Shown: positions 43,459-52,758 of the stretch, in pieces
Layout: each line of letters opens with the position of its first letter
Position numbering within the stretch: the stretch's first letter is position 1
NCBI RefSeq assembly: GCF_000472385.1
Contig: NZ_AWZU01000005.1
Coordinates: forward strand, 88,340 to 152,339
Length of the DNA stretch: 64,000 bases
DNA from: Bradyrhizobium sp. ARR65
GTDB lineage: Bacteria > Pseudomonadota > Alphaproteobacteria > Rhizobiales > Xanthobacteraceae
Direction of reading: 5' to 3'
The notes under the pieces: generated by a model
What the model saw: only the letters and a program-made list of their open reading frames with translations
Told to the model about the DNA's origin: nothing
Databases searched by the model: none
Translations under genes and position numbers: made by a program

Positions 43459-43599
43459 ACCCGATCATCGCACCACGATCTCCGCCGTCGTCTCGGCTTT
43501 GCGCTCGCTTGGCCGGGACGACACCATTTATGTGGGGCTGGCTTCCGCTGTCCCTATGCTCGTGCATAATACCTCGGCCAACCATCTTTGAGTTCCGCC

Positions 43600-44217
43600 A
43601 TGTCCCTTCAAGCCTATCTCGCTTTCGTCGCCGCCTGCATCGCGCTTGCGCTGCTGCCTGGTCCGATCGTCACGCTGATCATCGCCAACGGCCTTCGCCA
43701 CGGCACCCGTGCGGCGCTGATCAACATCCTTGGTGCGCAGGCAGGGCTTGCGATCGTGATCGGCATCGTCGCCGTCGGGCTCACCTCGCTGATGGCGACC
43801 ATGGGGTATTGGTTCGACTGGGTGCGCTTTGCCGGTGCCGCCTATCTCGTCTGGCTCGGCATCAAGCTGATCCGCTCTCCGGTCGAAGGCATTCACGCCG
43901 ACGAGGCGCCGCCTCCGCCGCGCGGCGGCTTCTTCCTGCAGGGCCTTCTGGTGCTGCTCTCGAACCCGAAGGTGCTGATCTTCTTCGGCGCCTTCATTCC
44001 GCAATTCATGGACATGAACGGCGACCACGTCTCGCAGGTCGCGCTGCTCGGCGTCACCTTCATGGTGACCGCGGCGATGACGGATGCAACCTATGCGCTG
44101 CTCGCCGGCCGGGCCCGCAAGTTCTTTTCCGCACGCCGCACCCGCCTGCTCTCGCGCGTCTCGGGCGGCTTCATGATCGGCGGCGGCATCTGGCTCGCGC
44201 TGACGCGCGCGAAGTGA
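43600..44217 (+). CDS. LysE family translocator
   Basis: A 205-residue inner-membrane exporter of the LysE/RhtB superfamily with about six helices. The N-terminal LALLPGPIVTLIIANGLRHG carries the family's PGP motif; LVLLSNPKVLIFFGAFIPQF and LAGRARKFFSARRTRLLSRV-type segments follow. It exports amino acids or derivatives such as threonine or homoserine; substrate unknown. ATG 43600 fits the usual N-terminus (MSLQAYLAFVAAC). Confidence 0.92.
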   Translation: MSLQAYLAFVAACIALALLPGPIVTLIIANGLRHGTRAALINILGAQAGLAIVIGIVAVGLTSLMATMGYWFDWVRFAGAAYLVWLGIKLIRSPVEGIHADEAPPPPRGGFFLQGLLVLLSNPKVLIFFGAFIPQFMDMNGDHVSQVALLGVTFMVTAAMTDATYALLAGRARKFFSARRTRLLSRVSGGFMIGGGIWLALTRAK

Positions 44218-44250
44218 GCGAAGCTAAGGCTAGCGCGCGCCTGTGTTTAA

Positions 44251-44366
44251 CCGTCATCCTGAGGCGCAGTCGCAAAGCGACGGCCTCGAAGGATGAACGG
44301 CCCCGCTGCGAGAGCCGGGCCGTCGCGCTTCGAGGCTCGCTTCGCGAGCACCTCAGCGTGACGGTG
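44251..44366. repeat. Rhizobial GTCATCCTGAGG intergenic palindrome
   Basis: Nested inverted repeats: GTCATCCTGAGG with CCTCAGCGTGAC, and CTCGAAGGATGAACGGCC with GGGCCGTCGCGCTTCGAG. A short relative (GAGCCTCGAAGGATGAACGG) is at about 57100. It lies between convergent genes. Confidence 0.75.
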
Positions 44367-44375
44367 CGAACCATC

Positions 44376-45179
44376 TCAAGTCAGCCGGTCCGCGCGCAAT
44401 TGCGCCTCGATCTCCGAAAGAATCCGCGCCAGTCGTTCCGCCCACTCACCCTGGCCGGATTGATCGGCGATCAGATCCTGGCGGATCTCGATGCCGGTGT
44501 TGACCAGGCCGCGCGCTTCGCCGTGCACGGGGATGGTGTAGTCGGTGAGGTCCGACACCGCGTAGGGCTCGTTATCACCGACCACGAGATCGCCTTCGGC
44601 GCGCAACGCTTTCAAGAGCAGCGGCGGCAGCGTGCGGTCGCGGTGATAGAGCGTGCCGATGTGCCAGGGCCGCGCCACGCCGGCATAGACGGGCGTGAAG
44701 CTGTGCAGCGACACCAGCACTGTCGGCCGGTGTTGATGCAGCCGCCGATCGATGATCGCATCGATGCGATGGTGATAGGGATCGAAAATCTCGCGCCGAC
44801 GCATCTTTATCGCCTCGGACGGCAGCGCTTCATTGCCGGGAATGACGGTGGCCTCGGACAGCCGCGGGATCGAGCTCGCGACGCTTGGCGGACGGTTGCA
44901 GTCGATCACCAGCCGCGAATAGCGTTGCGCGACGAGATGCGCATCGATCAGCGTCGCGAGCCGCTCGGCCACGCCGGCAATGCCGATGTCCCAGGCGATG
45001 TGACGGACAAGCTCGCTCTCGGGCAGGCCGAGATCGCCAAGCCGCTTCGGCAACAGCCGTCCGTAATGGTCGCAGGTGAGTAGAAACGGTGAGGCGCCCG
45101 CGGCGTTATATTCGTGCACCGGCGGCGCGTCCTCATTTTCGAGGAGCAAGGATGTTGCGTCCGCAACGTCAGAAGCCAT
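44376..45179 (-). CDS. N-formylglutamate amidohydrolase family protein
   Basis: A 267-residue enzyme-like protein from ATG 45179 (MASDVADATSLLLENEDAPP). FGase signatures: SPFLLTCDHYGRLLPKRLG, HIAWDIGIAGVAERLATLID, RLVIDCNRPP and VSLHSFTPVYAGVARPWHIG. The family hydrolyses N-formyl-glutamate or related amides in histidine breakdown, but no hut genes adjoin it, and many stand-alone members have unknown substrate. AGG lies about 10 nt before the start. Confidence 0.87.
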   Translation of the reverse strand: MASDVADATSLLLENEDAPPVHEYNAAGASPFLLTCDHYGRLLPKRLGDLGLPESELVRHIAWDIGIAGVAERLATLIDAHLVAQRYSRLVIDCNRPPSVASSIPRLSEATVIPGNEALPSEAIKMRRREIFDPYHHRIDAIIDRRLHQHRPTVLVSLHSFTPVYAGVARPWHIGTLYHRDRTLPPLLLKALRAEGDLVVGDNEPYAVSDLTDYTIPVHGEARGLVNTGIEIRQDLIADQSGQGEWAERLARILSEIEAQLRADRLT

Positions 45180-45399
45180 TGTTTGTTGCCTATCGAAGCA
45201 GCATATCGAGGTGGAGATGGGACGGTTATCCCGGGAGATGAGATCGTCCAAATCATGATGGTTGGTTTGACGATGCCGTTACTGATGATTCATCACAAGA
45301 CTGAATCTCGGCATTGCGGCCCCGACGCTTCCGGAGCACACAAGATCATGCGTCGCCCGCACGATGGCCACGATCTGCCCGTATTCAGCGGCGCGCGTT

Positions 45400-45447
45400 G
45401 ATTTCTCTCCTCGATTTCTCTCCTCGATTTCTCTCCTCGATTTCTCT
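45400..45447. repeat. 13-bp tandem repeat, 3.7 copies
   Basis: Unit GATTTCTCTCCTC at 45400, 45413 and 45426, plus a partial unit from 45439. Pure pyrimidine-rich strand in a non-coding gap of about 390 bases (45180-45573). Such arrays vary in copy number by slippage. Confidence 0.9.
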
Positions 45448-45453
45448 TGCCGT

Positions 45454-45555
45454 CATTGGGGGGCAATGCGAAGCATTGAGCTCTGATGTGCAATTGCACA
45501 TCTGAGAATCTCGAGATTCCGTGTTCGCTTACAAATGCGAGCGCCCGGGAATGAC
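45454..45555. repeat. GGAATCTCGAG-type palindromic repeat, copy 3
   Basis: Contains CAATGCGAAGCATTG, GATGTGCAATTGCACATC and GAGAATCTCGAGATTCCG in a row, bounded by GTCATTGG and GGAATGAC. It shares the last two elements with the copy at 39466 and fills the space before the cyclotransferase gene. Confidence 0.7.
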
Positions 45556-45573
45556 AGGTGCGAAAAAGATCCC

Positions 45574-45972
45574 ATGCCCTCAGATCATCTCTTCGTCTAC
45601 GGCACCTTGATGCGCGGCTTCGAGCACCCGATGGCAAGGCTGCTCGGCGCCAATGCCGACTTTCTCGGCGAAGCAAAATGCCAGGGCCGGCTTTACCTCG
45701 TGAAGCATTATCCGGGGCTGGTGCTCTCGGACGATGCCGCCGACATCGTGCACGGCGAACTGTTCCGCTTGCGCGAGCGCGACGCGCTGTTGCGCGAGTT
45801 CGATATGTACGAAGCCTGCGGCGAAGGTTTTCCCGAGCCCACCGAATATCTGCGGCAGATGATCCCGCTGACGCTCGCGGACGGCACCGCGAGCGAGGCG
45901 TGGACGTATATCTACAATTGGCCGGTCACCGACTTGCCGCGGATCGCGTCGGGGCGCTTTCTGGAGCACTAG
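45574..45972 (+). CDS. Gamma-glutamylcyclotransferase family protein
   Basis: A 132-residue GGCT-fold protein from ATG 45574 (MPSDHLFVYGTLMRGFEHPM). The substrate loop YGTLMRG and the acid-base glutamate in FDMYEACGEGFPEP (about residue 82) are in place. Family enzymes release 5-oxoproline from gamma-glutamyl amides or act on AIG2-like substrates. An in-frame start further upstream lies in the palindromic repeat and is unlikely. Confidence 0.85.
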   Translation: MPSDHLFVYGTLMRGFEHPMARLLGANADFLGEAKCQGRLYLVKHYPGLVLSDDAADIVHGELFRLRERDALLREFDMYEACGEGFPEPTEYLRQMIPLTLADGTASEAWTYIYNWPVTDLPRIASGRFLEH

Positions 45973-46104
45973 CCGGACATGACGGATGTACCCTGTGAAT
46001 AGCCCGGAAAAGCCGGATAAGCCTGACAATCCCCGCCTTTTCCAGTCCCGCCCCTATATGCCTAGCCGATTGGCACGCGGCCCGACTCAGCCCAGAATCA
46101 CCTG

Positions 46105-48093
46105 ATGCGCTTCACCCCCCAATTCCTTGACGAGATCCGCGCCCGGCTTCCGGTGTCGGAAGTCGTGGGCAAGCGCGTCAAGCTGAAGCGAGCTGGGCGG
46201 GAATGGAAGGGGCTGTCGCCGTTCCAGCAGGAGAAGACGCCCTCCTTTACGGTCAACGACCAAAAGGGATTTTACCACGACTTCTCCTCCGGCAAGCACG
46301 GCAACATTTTTGATTTCGTTATGGAGACCGAGGGCGTCGGCTTCGTCGAGGCGGTGGAGCGGCTGGCTGCGATGGCCGGTGTGCCGTTGCCCGCGGCAAC
46401 CCCCGACGCCGAGCGGCATGAGCAGCGGCGCAAGACGCTCTATGACGTCATGGAGCTGGCGGCAAAATTTTTCGCGGACACGCTTGCCTCGCGAAACGGC
46501 GCCAAGGCGCGCGGCTATCTCGCTGACCGCGGCATCTCTCCGGGCACGCAAGTGCAGTTTCGCCTGGGCTACGCGCCGCCGGATCGCTTCGCGCTGAAGG
46601 AGCATCTGGGCGGCCACGGCATTCCCGTCGAGGACATGGTCGAAGCGGGGCTCCTGATCGGAGGCGAGGACATTCCCGTTCCTTACGACCGCTTCCGCGA
46701 CCGCGTGATGTTTCCGATCACGGATTTGCGCGGACGCGTGATCGCCTTCGGCGGGCGCGCGCTGGAGAAGGACGTTCCGGCAAAATATCTGAACTCGCCG
46801 GAAACGCCGCTGTTTCACAAGGGCGACAATCTCTACAATCTCGCCACCGCGCGCGCGGCCGCGCACAAGGGCGCGCCGCTGGTCGTGGTCGAGGGCTATG
46901 TCGACGTCATCGCCATGGTCACCTCAGGTTTCGCGGGCACCGTCGCGCCGCTCGGCACCGCGCTCACCGAAAACCAGCTCGCGCTGCTCTGGAAGATGGC
47001 GGACGAGCCGATCCTCTGCTTCGACGGCGACAGGGCCGGGCAGAAGGCGGCCTGGCGCGCCGCCGACCTGGCGATGCCGCATCTGAAGCCCGGCAAGAGC
47101 CTGCGCTTTGCGTTGTTGCCGGAGGGGCAGGACCCCGACGATCTCGCCCGCGCGGGCGGCCGGGCGGCGATCGAAGAGGTGATTTCCGTGGCGCGCCCGC
47201 TCGCCGATGTCATCTGGTCGCGCGAGATCGAGGGCGGCAGTTTTTCAACGCCCGAGCGCCGCGCTGCGCTGGAGGCGCGGATCGGCGAACTCACGGGTGG
47301 CATCCGCGACGAGGTGGTGCGGCGCTACTATCGGCAGGATCTGTCGGAACGGATCGCGCGCGCATTTGCGCCCGAAACCATCCGCGGCTTTGGCGCGGGC
47401 GGGCGAGGCCGGCCGGGGCGCGAATCACCCCGCAGTTTCGGGCCGCGTTCCGGGGGTGGCGGCGGCCGTTTCGGCCGTGGCCCGGCTCCGGGGGCGGCCC
47501 TCCCGCGCGGGCCGTATCAGCCGGCAAGTCCCCAGCTCGCGGCCAGTCCCTTGCTGCGCGGCCAACGCGCGAGCCTGTCCCGCCGGGAGGCCTTGATCCT
47601 GCAATGCCTCATTAACCACCCCTGGCTTTTGCACGATCATCTCGAAGAGGTGGCGGCGCTGGAAATGGCCCACCCCGAAGCGCACAAATTGCGCGCCGGC
47701 ATCATTGCGGCTTTCGCCAATGATCATCACCATTCGCCTGATCCCGACGAGCAGGCCGAGAAGATGCGCTCCGATCTGGAAGCGGCTGGATTTTTAGCGC
47801 TTCTTCAGAGGGTTGACCGGGCGATCACAACGGCTGCGGTGTGGGGCGCTCGCGAGGGGGCCGCGCGGGACGACGTTCTTTCCACCTGGCGCCAGCTCGT
47901 CTTCTTGCATCGGCAGTGGCATTCACTACTTAGGGAGCTGAAGGACGCCGAGCTGGCGTTAGGCGAGGAGGCCTCCGAGGCCAATCTGGCGTGGCTGCGT
48001 GACGTCAAGGCGCGGATGGCGGAGGTGGACGGGACCGAGGCCCTGATTGAGGGGTTCGGGCAGCTCTCAGGCCGGTTCCAGCGAAGCGTTTGA
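46105..48093 (+). CDS. dnaG: DNA primase
   Basis: Replicative primase of 662 residues that makes RNA primers at the fork. N-terminal zinc-finger-like domain (SPFQQEKTPSFTVNDQKGFY, then HDFSSGKHGNIFDFVM), a central TOPRIM domain with VVVEGYVDVIAM and CFDGDRAGQKAAWRA, and a C-terminal DnaB-binding region after a Gly/Arg-rich linker (about 440-480). All four zinc ligands of E. coli DnaG (C, H, C, C) are replaced by S, Q, D and S. It precedes rpoD, the common macromolecular-synthesis arrangement. Confidence 0.97.
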   Translation: MRFTPQFLDEIRARLPVSEVVGKRVKLKRAGREWKGLSPFQQEKTPSFTVNDQKGFYHDFSSGKHGNIFDFVMETEGVGFVEAVERLAAMAGVPLPAATPDAERHEQRRKTLYDVMELAAKFFADTLASRNGAKARGYLADRGISPGTQVQFRLGYAPPDRFALKEHLGGHGIPVEDMVEAGLLIGGEDIPVPYDRFRDRVMFPITDLRGRVIAFGGRALEKDVPAKYLNSPETPLFHKGDNLYNLATARAAAHKGAPLVVVEGYVDVIAMVTSGFAGTVAPLGTALTENQLALLWKMADEPILCFDGDRAGQKAAWRAADLAMPHLKPGKSLRFALLPEGQDPDDLARAGGRAAIEEVISVARPLADVIWSREIEGGSFSTPERRAALEARIGELTGGIRDEVVRRYYRQDLSERIARAFAPETIRGFGAGGRGRPGRESPRSFGPRSGGGGGRFGRGPAPGAALPRGPYQPASPQLAASPLLRGQRASLSRREALILQCLINHPWLLHDHLEEVAALEMAHPEAHKLRAGIIAAFANDHHHSPDPDEQAEKMRSDLEAAGFLALLQRVDRAITTAAVWGAREGAARDDVLSTWRQLVFLHRQWHSLLRELKDAELALGEEASEANLAWLRDVKARMAEVDGTEALIEGFGQLSGRFQRSV

Positions 48094-48340
48094 TCGAAAT
48101 TGGTTGCGGACGGCGGGGGCCGGAACCCGCAAAAAGACTCGCCAAATCCAAGGTTTGGCGGCAATAAACAGGGTTAAGCGAAGTTTAACGGCTGTAACGC
48201 CAGAACGGACGAGCCAGAAAAGAGGACCGCAGGGGTGGCGACAGCGTTTGCGCCGCCCTTTCTGCGTCAAGATTGTTTTTAACGGAATCAGGACGGGCGC
48301 CGCTCACGCATTTACGTGATGCGCCGTTGGAGAGCAATGA

Positions 48341-50476
48341 ATGGCCACGAAGGCAAAGACGCTGCAAGTGAAGGACAAGGAAAAAGAGGACAAGGCAGCG
48401 GATACTCCTGAAAAGGATTCAGCCGACGCGCCCTCGCCGTTGCTCGATCTCTCCGACGCGGCGGTCAAGAAGATGATCAAGCAGGCCAAGAAGCGCGGCT
48501 TCGTGACCTTTGATCAGCTCAACGAAGTGCTCCCCTCCGACACCACCTCGCCCGAACAGATCGAGGACATCATGTCGATGCTCTCGGACATGGGCATCAA
48601 CGTCACCGAGGCGGAAGACGTCGAGGGCGAGGAGGACAAGGACGAGGGCGACGACGAGACCGACAACGAGCTCGTCGAGGTCACGCAGAAGGCCGTCACC
48701 GAGGTCAAGAAGTCCGAACCCGGCGAGCGCACGGACGATCCCGTGCGCATGTATCTGCGCGAGATGGGCACGGTCGAGCTGCTGTCGCGCGAAGGCGAAA
48801 TCGCCATCGCAAAACGTATCGAGGCCGGCCGCGAGGCGATGATCGCGGGCCTCTGCGAAAGCCCGCTCACCTTTCAGGCCATCATCATCTGGCGCGACGA
48901 GCTCAACGAAGGCAAGATCTTCCTCCGCGACATCATCGATCTCGAAGCGACCTATGCCGGGCCCGACGCCAAGAGCAATCCCGGCATCGTCGGCGCGCCG
49001 GTCGGGCCTGACGGCCAGCCGGTGGTCGAGGCCGAGGGCGCCGCGGTGAACGGCGAGGCTGCGCCGGCCCATGTCGCGCCGCCCGCGGCTCCGCCCGCGC
49101 CGACGCCGTTCCGTGCCGCGCCTGCGGCCGCCGGCGGGGGCGATGAGGAGAAGGATCCGGCGGAAGCCGCGGCCGAAGCCGACATGGACGACGACGAGTT
49201 CGAAAACCAGATGTCGCTCGCCGCGATCGAGGCCGAGCTGAAGCCGAAGGTGGTGGAGACCTTCGACAAGATCGCCGACAACTACAAGAAGCTGCGCAAG
49301 CTGCAGGAGCAGGACATTGCCAACCAGCTTCAGAACGACTCGCTCACGCCCTCGCAGGAGCGCAAGTACAAGAAGCTGAAGGATGAGATCATCGTCGAGG
49401 TGAAGTCGCTGCGGCTGAACCAGGCGCGCATCGATTCCCTCGTCGAGCAGCTCTATGACATCAACAAGAAGCTGGTCTCCTTCGAGAGCCGGCTGATGCG
49501 GCTCGCCGACAGCCATGGCGTGGCGCGCGACGACTTCCTGCGCAACTACCAGGGCTCGGAACTCGATCCGCGCTGGCTCAACCGTGTCTCGAAGCTCTCG
49601 GCCAAGGGCTGGAAGAATTTCGTCCACCACGAGAAGGACCGCATCAAGGATCTGCGCCACGAGATCCAGTCGCTGGCCGCGCTCACCGGGCTCGAAATCG
49701 GCGAGTTCCGCAAGATCGTGCACGGCGTGCAGAAGGGCGAGCGCGAGGCGCGCCAGGCCAAGAAGGAGATGGTGGAAGCCAACCTTCGCCTGGTGATCTC
49801 GATCGCCAAGAAATACACCAACCGCGGTCTGCAGTTCCTCGACCTGATCCAGGAAGGCAACATCGGCCTGATGAAGGCGGTCGACAAGTTCGAATACCGC
49901 CGCGGCTACAAGTTCTCGACCTACGCGACATGGTGGATCCGGCAGGCGATCACCCGCTCGATCGCCGACCAGGCGCGCACCATCCGCATCCCCGTGCACA
50001 TGATCGAGACGATCAACAAGATCGTGCGCACCTCGCGCCAGATGCTCAACGAGATCGGCCGCGAGCCGACCCCGGAAGAACTCGCCGAAAAGCTCGGCAT
50101 GCCGCTCGAGAAGGTGCGGAAAGTCCTGAAGATCGCCAAGGAACCGCTCTCGCTGGAGACGCCCGTCGGTGACGAGGAGGACTCCCATCTCGGCGATTTC
50201 ATCGAGGACAAGAACGCGATTCTCCCGATCGACGCCGCGATCCAGTCCAACCTGCGCGAGACCACCACGCGCGTTTTGGCCTCGCTCACCCCGCGTGAAG
50301 AACGCGTGCTGCGCATGCGCTTCGGCATCGGCATGAACACCGATCACACGCTGGAAGAAGTCGGCCAGCAGTTCTCGGTCACCCGCGAACGCATCCGCCA
50401 GATCGAGGCGAAGGCGCTGCGGAAGCTGAAGCATCCGTCGCGGTCGCGGAAGCTGCGGAGCTTTTTGGATAATTGA
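48341..50476 (+). CDS. rpoD: RNA polymerase primary sigma factor RpoD
   Basis: Housekeeping sigma-70 of 711 residues. Region 1.1 is N-terminal, followed by a long acidic, Ala/Pro-rich non-conserved insert (about 180-280). Region 1.2-2 includes [20 protein letters not shown] and the -10-binding [20 protein letters not shown] and [16 protein letters not shown]. Region 4 has [20 protein letters not shown] for the -35 element. GGAGAG precedes the ATG. It lies about 250 bp after dnaG and ends in a strong terminator. Confidence 0.98.
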   Translation: MATKAKTLQVKDKEKEDKAADTPEKDSADAPSPLLDLSDAAVKKMIKQAKKRGFVTFDQLNEVLPSDTTSPEQIEDIMSMLSDMGINVTEAEDVEGEEDKDEGDDETDNELVEVTQKAVTEVKKSEPGERTDDPVRMYLREMGTVELLSREGEIAIAKRIEAGREAMIAGLCESPLTFQAIIIWRDELNEGKIFLRDIIDLEATYAGPDAKSNPGIVGAPVGPDGQPVVEAEGAAVNGEAAPAHVAPPAAPPAPTPFRAAPAAAGGGDEEKDPAEAAAEADMDDDEFENQMSLAAIEAELKPKVVETFDKIADNYKKLRKLQEQDIANQLQNDSLTPSQERKYKKLKDEIIVEVKSLRLNQARIDSLVEQLYDINKKLVSFESRLMRLADSHGVARDDFLRNYQGSELDPRWLNRVSKLSAKGWKNFVHHEKDRIKDLRHEIQSLAALTGLEIGEFRKIVHGVQKGEREARQAKKEMVEANLRLVISIAKKYTNRGLQFLDLIQEGNIGLMKAVDKFEYRRGYKFSTYATWWIRQAITRSIADQARTIRIPVHMIETINKIVRTSRQMLNEIGREPTPEELAEKLGMPLEKVRKVLKIAKEPLSLETPVGDEEDSHLGDFIEDKNAILPIDAAIQSNLRETTTRVLASLTPREERVLRMRFGIGMNTDHTLEEVGQQFSVTRERIRQIEAKALRKLKHPSRSRKLRSFLDN

Positions 50477-50543
50477 TCGCCCGGCTCGCATGCCCGCCGT
50501 AGCTTTAGCAAAGGCGGGACCCGGCAATCCATCAAAACAAAGG

Positions 50544-50570
50544 CGGCGGGCAAAACCCGCCGTTTTTTTT
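50544..50570 (+). terminator. Intrinsic terminator after rpoD
   Basis: CGGCGGG-CAAAA-CCCGCCG followed by eight T; 68 bp beyond the rpoD stop. Confidence 0.92.
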
Positions 50571-50764
50571 GCGTCGACAGCTTGTTGGGTCAGCCGACAG
50601 GGGAGCCCGCAATTTCGCGGGATCGATCACCCTCGACCATCATCGCTGCTCGCCAATGAACTAAGCAATGATGGTGAACATATATTCAAAAAAGTTCCTG
50701 GGTGGTTTCTGCAACTGCTGGCATCGGCATTCGTTTCCCCTTCCGTAACTGACGGAGGAGGAAC

Positions 50765-51010
50765 ATGAAGAAACTCTCTTACGTGCTGGCCGCATTGGCG
50801 ACGATTGCGGTTGGAGCGCCGACCATAGCCAGTGCTACGGAGTTTGGCGTACACATCGGTGGCGACCGCGACTACTATGGCGACCGAGATTACCGAGGGC
50901 CGCGTGCTGAGTTCTATGAACATGACCGCGGCTGGCATCGCGGCTGGTACCACCATGATCGCGACCGGGACGTCATAATCCGGCGCCATTACTACTCGGA
51001 TGACTACTAA
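50765..51010 (+). CDS. Small exported Tyr/His/Asp-rich protein
   Basis: An 81-residue protein with a clear signal peptide (MKKLSYVLAALATIAVGAPT, cleavage after ASA) and a mature part very rich in His, Tyr, Arg and Asp (GGDRDYYGDRDYRG, GWHRGWYHHDRDRD). Ribosome-binding site GGAGGAGG. The composition suggests a metal-binding or envelope-associated periplasmic protein; similar short RDYYGDRD-type proteins are common in this genus without known function. It has its own terminator, so it is monocistronic. Confidence 0.75.
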   Translation: MKKLSYVLAALATIAVGAPTIASATEFGVHIGGDRDYYGDRDYRGPRAEFYEHDRGWHRGWYHHDRDRDVIIRRHYYSDDY

Positions 51011-51022
51011 CTCCCAAATTGA

Positions 51023-51051
51023 AATGGCCCCGCACAGGGGCCATTTTTTTC
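51023..51051 (+). terminator. Intrinsic terminator after the small exported gene
   Basis: AATGGCCCC-GCACA-GGGGCCATT followed by a T run, 13 bp past the stop codon. Confidence 0.92.
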
Positions 51052-51167
51052 GCATCGCTGCGGCTGTGCGATTTGTCGTGCATGCGGCTGGCCAATGCTC
51101 GCCTGTTGCAGGCTCGCGCGCAGCATCAAGCCGACTTGGTTCAAAGCGTCGGTTGAACCCGCCGACA

Positions 51168-51698
51168 TCACGCGGCGGGCGCGAGTCCCTGCGCGAGCGG
51201 CGTCGTTCCGGCCGCCGCCTGCTGACTCGCGATCACCTCATGCCAGAGCGCGGCGATGCTCACCTGCGTCTCGGGCGTGACAAAGCAATGGCCTTCATTG
51301 TCGAAGCCGCAGAAGCGCACGTTCGGATCGCCGCGCAGCCGTATGAACGCGTCGTTGATTGCCTCCAGACAGGTCATCACCTGTCCCATGTTCTGCAGCT
51401 TGGTGTGATGCAGGATATCGATCAGGCGGAACGCCATCACCGGCGGCTCGCCGAAGACAACCCCGGGGCGGCCGAATTCGAAGAACACGTTGACCGCCGG
51501 CAGCATGCCGCGGACCTGCGCCAGGATCGCGGCCGCTTCCGCCTCGCTGCAGGCGGAGATATGCGCGGCCTGCACCGGCTGCGGCATCGGCGCTTCGGTG
51601 GCCAGCCCCAAGCTTGCGATCACCTCATGCTCGATCCATTGCCGGACTTCCTTCGGCGCGTTGCGGATCTGGTCGGTGGTCAGGGTGATTCCAATCAT
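51168..51698 (-). CDS. Conserved hypothetical protein
   Basis: A 176-residue soluble protein from ATG 51698 (MIGITLTTDQIRNAPKEVRQ), with AAGGAGA 7 nt upstream. The first 35 residues (APKEVRQWIEHEVIASLGLA) look like a short helical motif shared by several uncharacterised Bradyrhizobium-group proteins; the rest is mixed alpha/beta with SEAEAAAILAQVRGMLPAVN and RFCGFDNEGHCFVTPETQVS. No catalytic motif or membrane segment. Function unknown. Confidence 0.65.
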   Translation of the reverse strand: MIGITLTTDQIRNAPKEVRQWIEHEVIASLGLATEAPMPQPVQAAHISACSEAEAAAILAQVRGMLPAVNVFFEFGRPGVVFGEPPVMAFRLIDILHHTKLQNMGQVMTCLEAINDAFIRLRGDPNVRFCGFDNEGHCFVTPETQVSIAALWHEVIASQQAAAGTTPLAQGLAPAA

Positions 51699-52051
51699 GT
51701 CGGCTCTCCTTACTCGGAGCATCCTAGGAGCGCGCGGCAGGACGGTATTGATGCGGATCAAGCGGCCCTGCGAGTGCCGATGCGGCCGCGCGCAACCTTG
51801 GCCGCCATTTCGGTGTGAAGAAGCAACGAACCCGCAAATCTCGCGCCCACGATCTTCCGGATTCCGGATCTGCGCCTGCCGGCGCGTCCCAGAATGACAG
51901 CGCGTGCCGGGCGCCTACATCCGAGCAATGATGATGCAGGAGTTCCGAACTTGCGATTTTTTCAGCAATTTTTCAGATGGAACCGAACCATCCAGCAGGT
52001 CCGGCCTTAACGTCAATTAGTTTTGAAACTGCAGTTTCCGGGAGGCGCAAC
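51699..52051. other. Intergenic region with a 14-bp palindrome
   Basis: 353 bases between two divergent genes, no gene seen. A perfect palindrome GAAACTGCAGTTTC (52025-52038) lies 3 bp before the GGGAGG Shine-Dalgarno of the response-regulator gene, so in the mRNA leader or promoter. Confidence 0.45.
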
Positions 52052-52438
52052 GTGGGACAATCCAAGCCGCTTCGTTCAACCGCGCTCGTCGTCGAGGATG
52101 ATCCCATGCAGCGGGAGATGCTTTGCGTGTTGTTGGAAGAATGCGACTACGACGTCATTCAATGCGAGAGCGCCGAGGCGGCCGAGCGGGTGCTGCAAAA
52201 GGCGCCCGGCGATCTGGCGCTGATGATGACGGACGTCAGTCTTGCCGGCCGCATGAGCGGCGTCGAGCTCGCCCATATTGCCAAGCAGCATCATCCGGGG
52301 CTCGACGTGGTCGTCACCTCAGGCCGGCCGCTGCCGCAGCCGCTGCCCGACGGCACCAAGTTCTGGCCCAAGCCCTGGGCTCCTCTCGACGTGCTGCGCG
52401 AGGCGACCATGGCGCAAGTGCTTGCGGAGAGGGAATAG
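52052..52438 (+). CDS. Stand-alone response regulator (REC domain)
   Basis: A 128-residue single-domain receiver from GTG 52052, with GGGAGG 7 nt before it. Acidic pocket VVEDD, phosphoacceptor Asp in MMTDVSLAGR, switch Ser/Thr in VVVTSGRP, and the conserved Lys in FWPKPW are all present. It has no output domain, so it acts by protein contact, like many alphaproteobacterial single-domain regulators. No kinase is adjacent. An ATG 25 codons upstream is possible but lacks a ribosome-binding site. Confidence 0.85.
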   Translation: MGQSKPLRSTALVVEDDPMQREMLCVLLEECDYDVIQCESAEAAERVLQKAPGDLALMMTDVSLAGRMSGVELAHIAKQHHPGLDVVVTSGRPLPQPLPDGTKFWPKPWAPLDVLREATMAQVLAERE

Positions 52439-52602
52439 TGCATAGTTAAGCTGCGTTTGGCGGCGTTCACGAGTGGATCAACTCGAACGCGCAGGCGAGG
52501 CATGATGTAACACGCGGCCGGCGTGAGACTCTGTGCGCCATCGCGTCCGTTGAATGCTGGGTCGGCCGCGTTCGCGGGTGACGACAGCTCGAGATATAAA
52601 AA

Positions 52603-52621
52603 CAGCGGGCCAAGCCCGCCG
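52603..52621 (-). terminator. Intrinsic terminator after the Lys/Ala microprotein gene
   Basis: Minus strand CGGCGGGC-TTG-GCCCGCTG (one G-U pair) followed by TTTTTA, 75 bp past the microprotein stop. It supports an expressed short transcript on this strand. Confidence 0.75.
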
Positions 52622-52695
52622 ATGTCTTCAAACAGTCATCCAAAAAATCTCCCGAACGCCCGGGCAGAGCCGCGACTCCACCCGGGCGCTGAAGG

Positions 52696-52758
52696 TTACT
52701 TCTTCTTGGCTTTTTTGGCCTTCTTCGCCTTCTTCGCCTTCTTCGCTTTCTTAGCCAT
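52696..52758 (-). CDS. 20-residue lysine/alanine repeat microprotein
   Basis: ATG 52758 to TAA 52696 encodes MAKKAKKAKKAKKAKKAKKK: M, then five AKK triplets, and a KKK end. GAGGAT stands 6 nt before the ATG and a terminator follows. The peptide has 13 lysines, no acid and would be strongly nucleic-acid-binding, like the AK-rich tails of histone H1-like proteins. The codons for each repeat vary (GCG/GCC/GCT, AAG/AAA), which argues for selection on the protein rather than simple DNA slippage. No domain is attached. Confidence 0.6.
   Translation of the reverse strand: MAKKAKKAKKAKKAKKAKKK

Noticed and set aside
46087..46866. Open frame opposite dnaG
   Set aside because: Shadow frame in GC-rich DNA; no family similarity and no ribosome-binding site.
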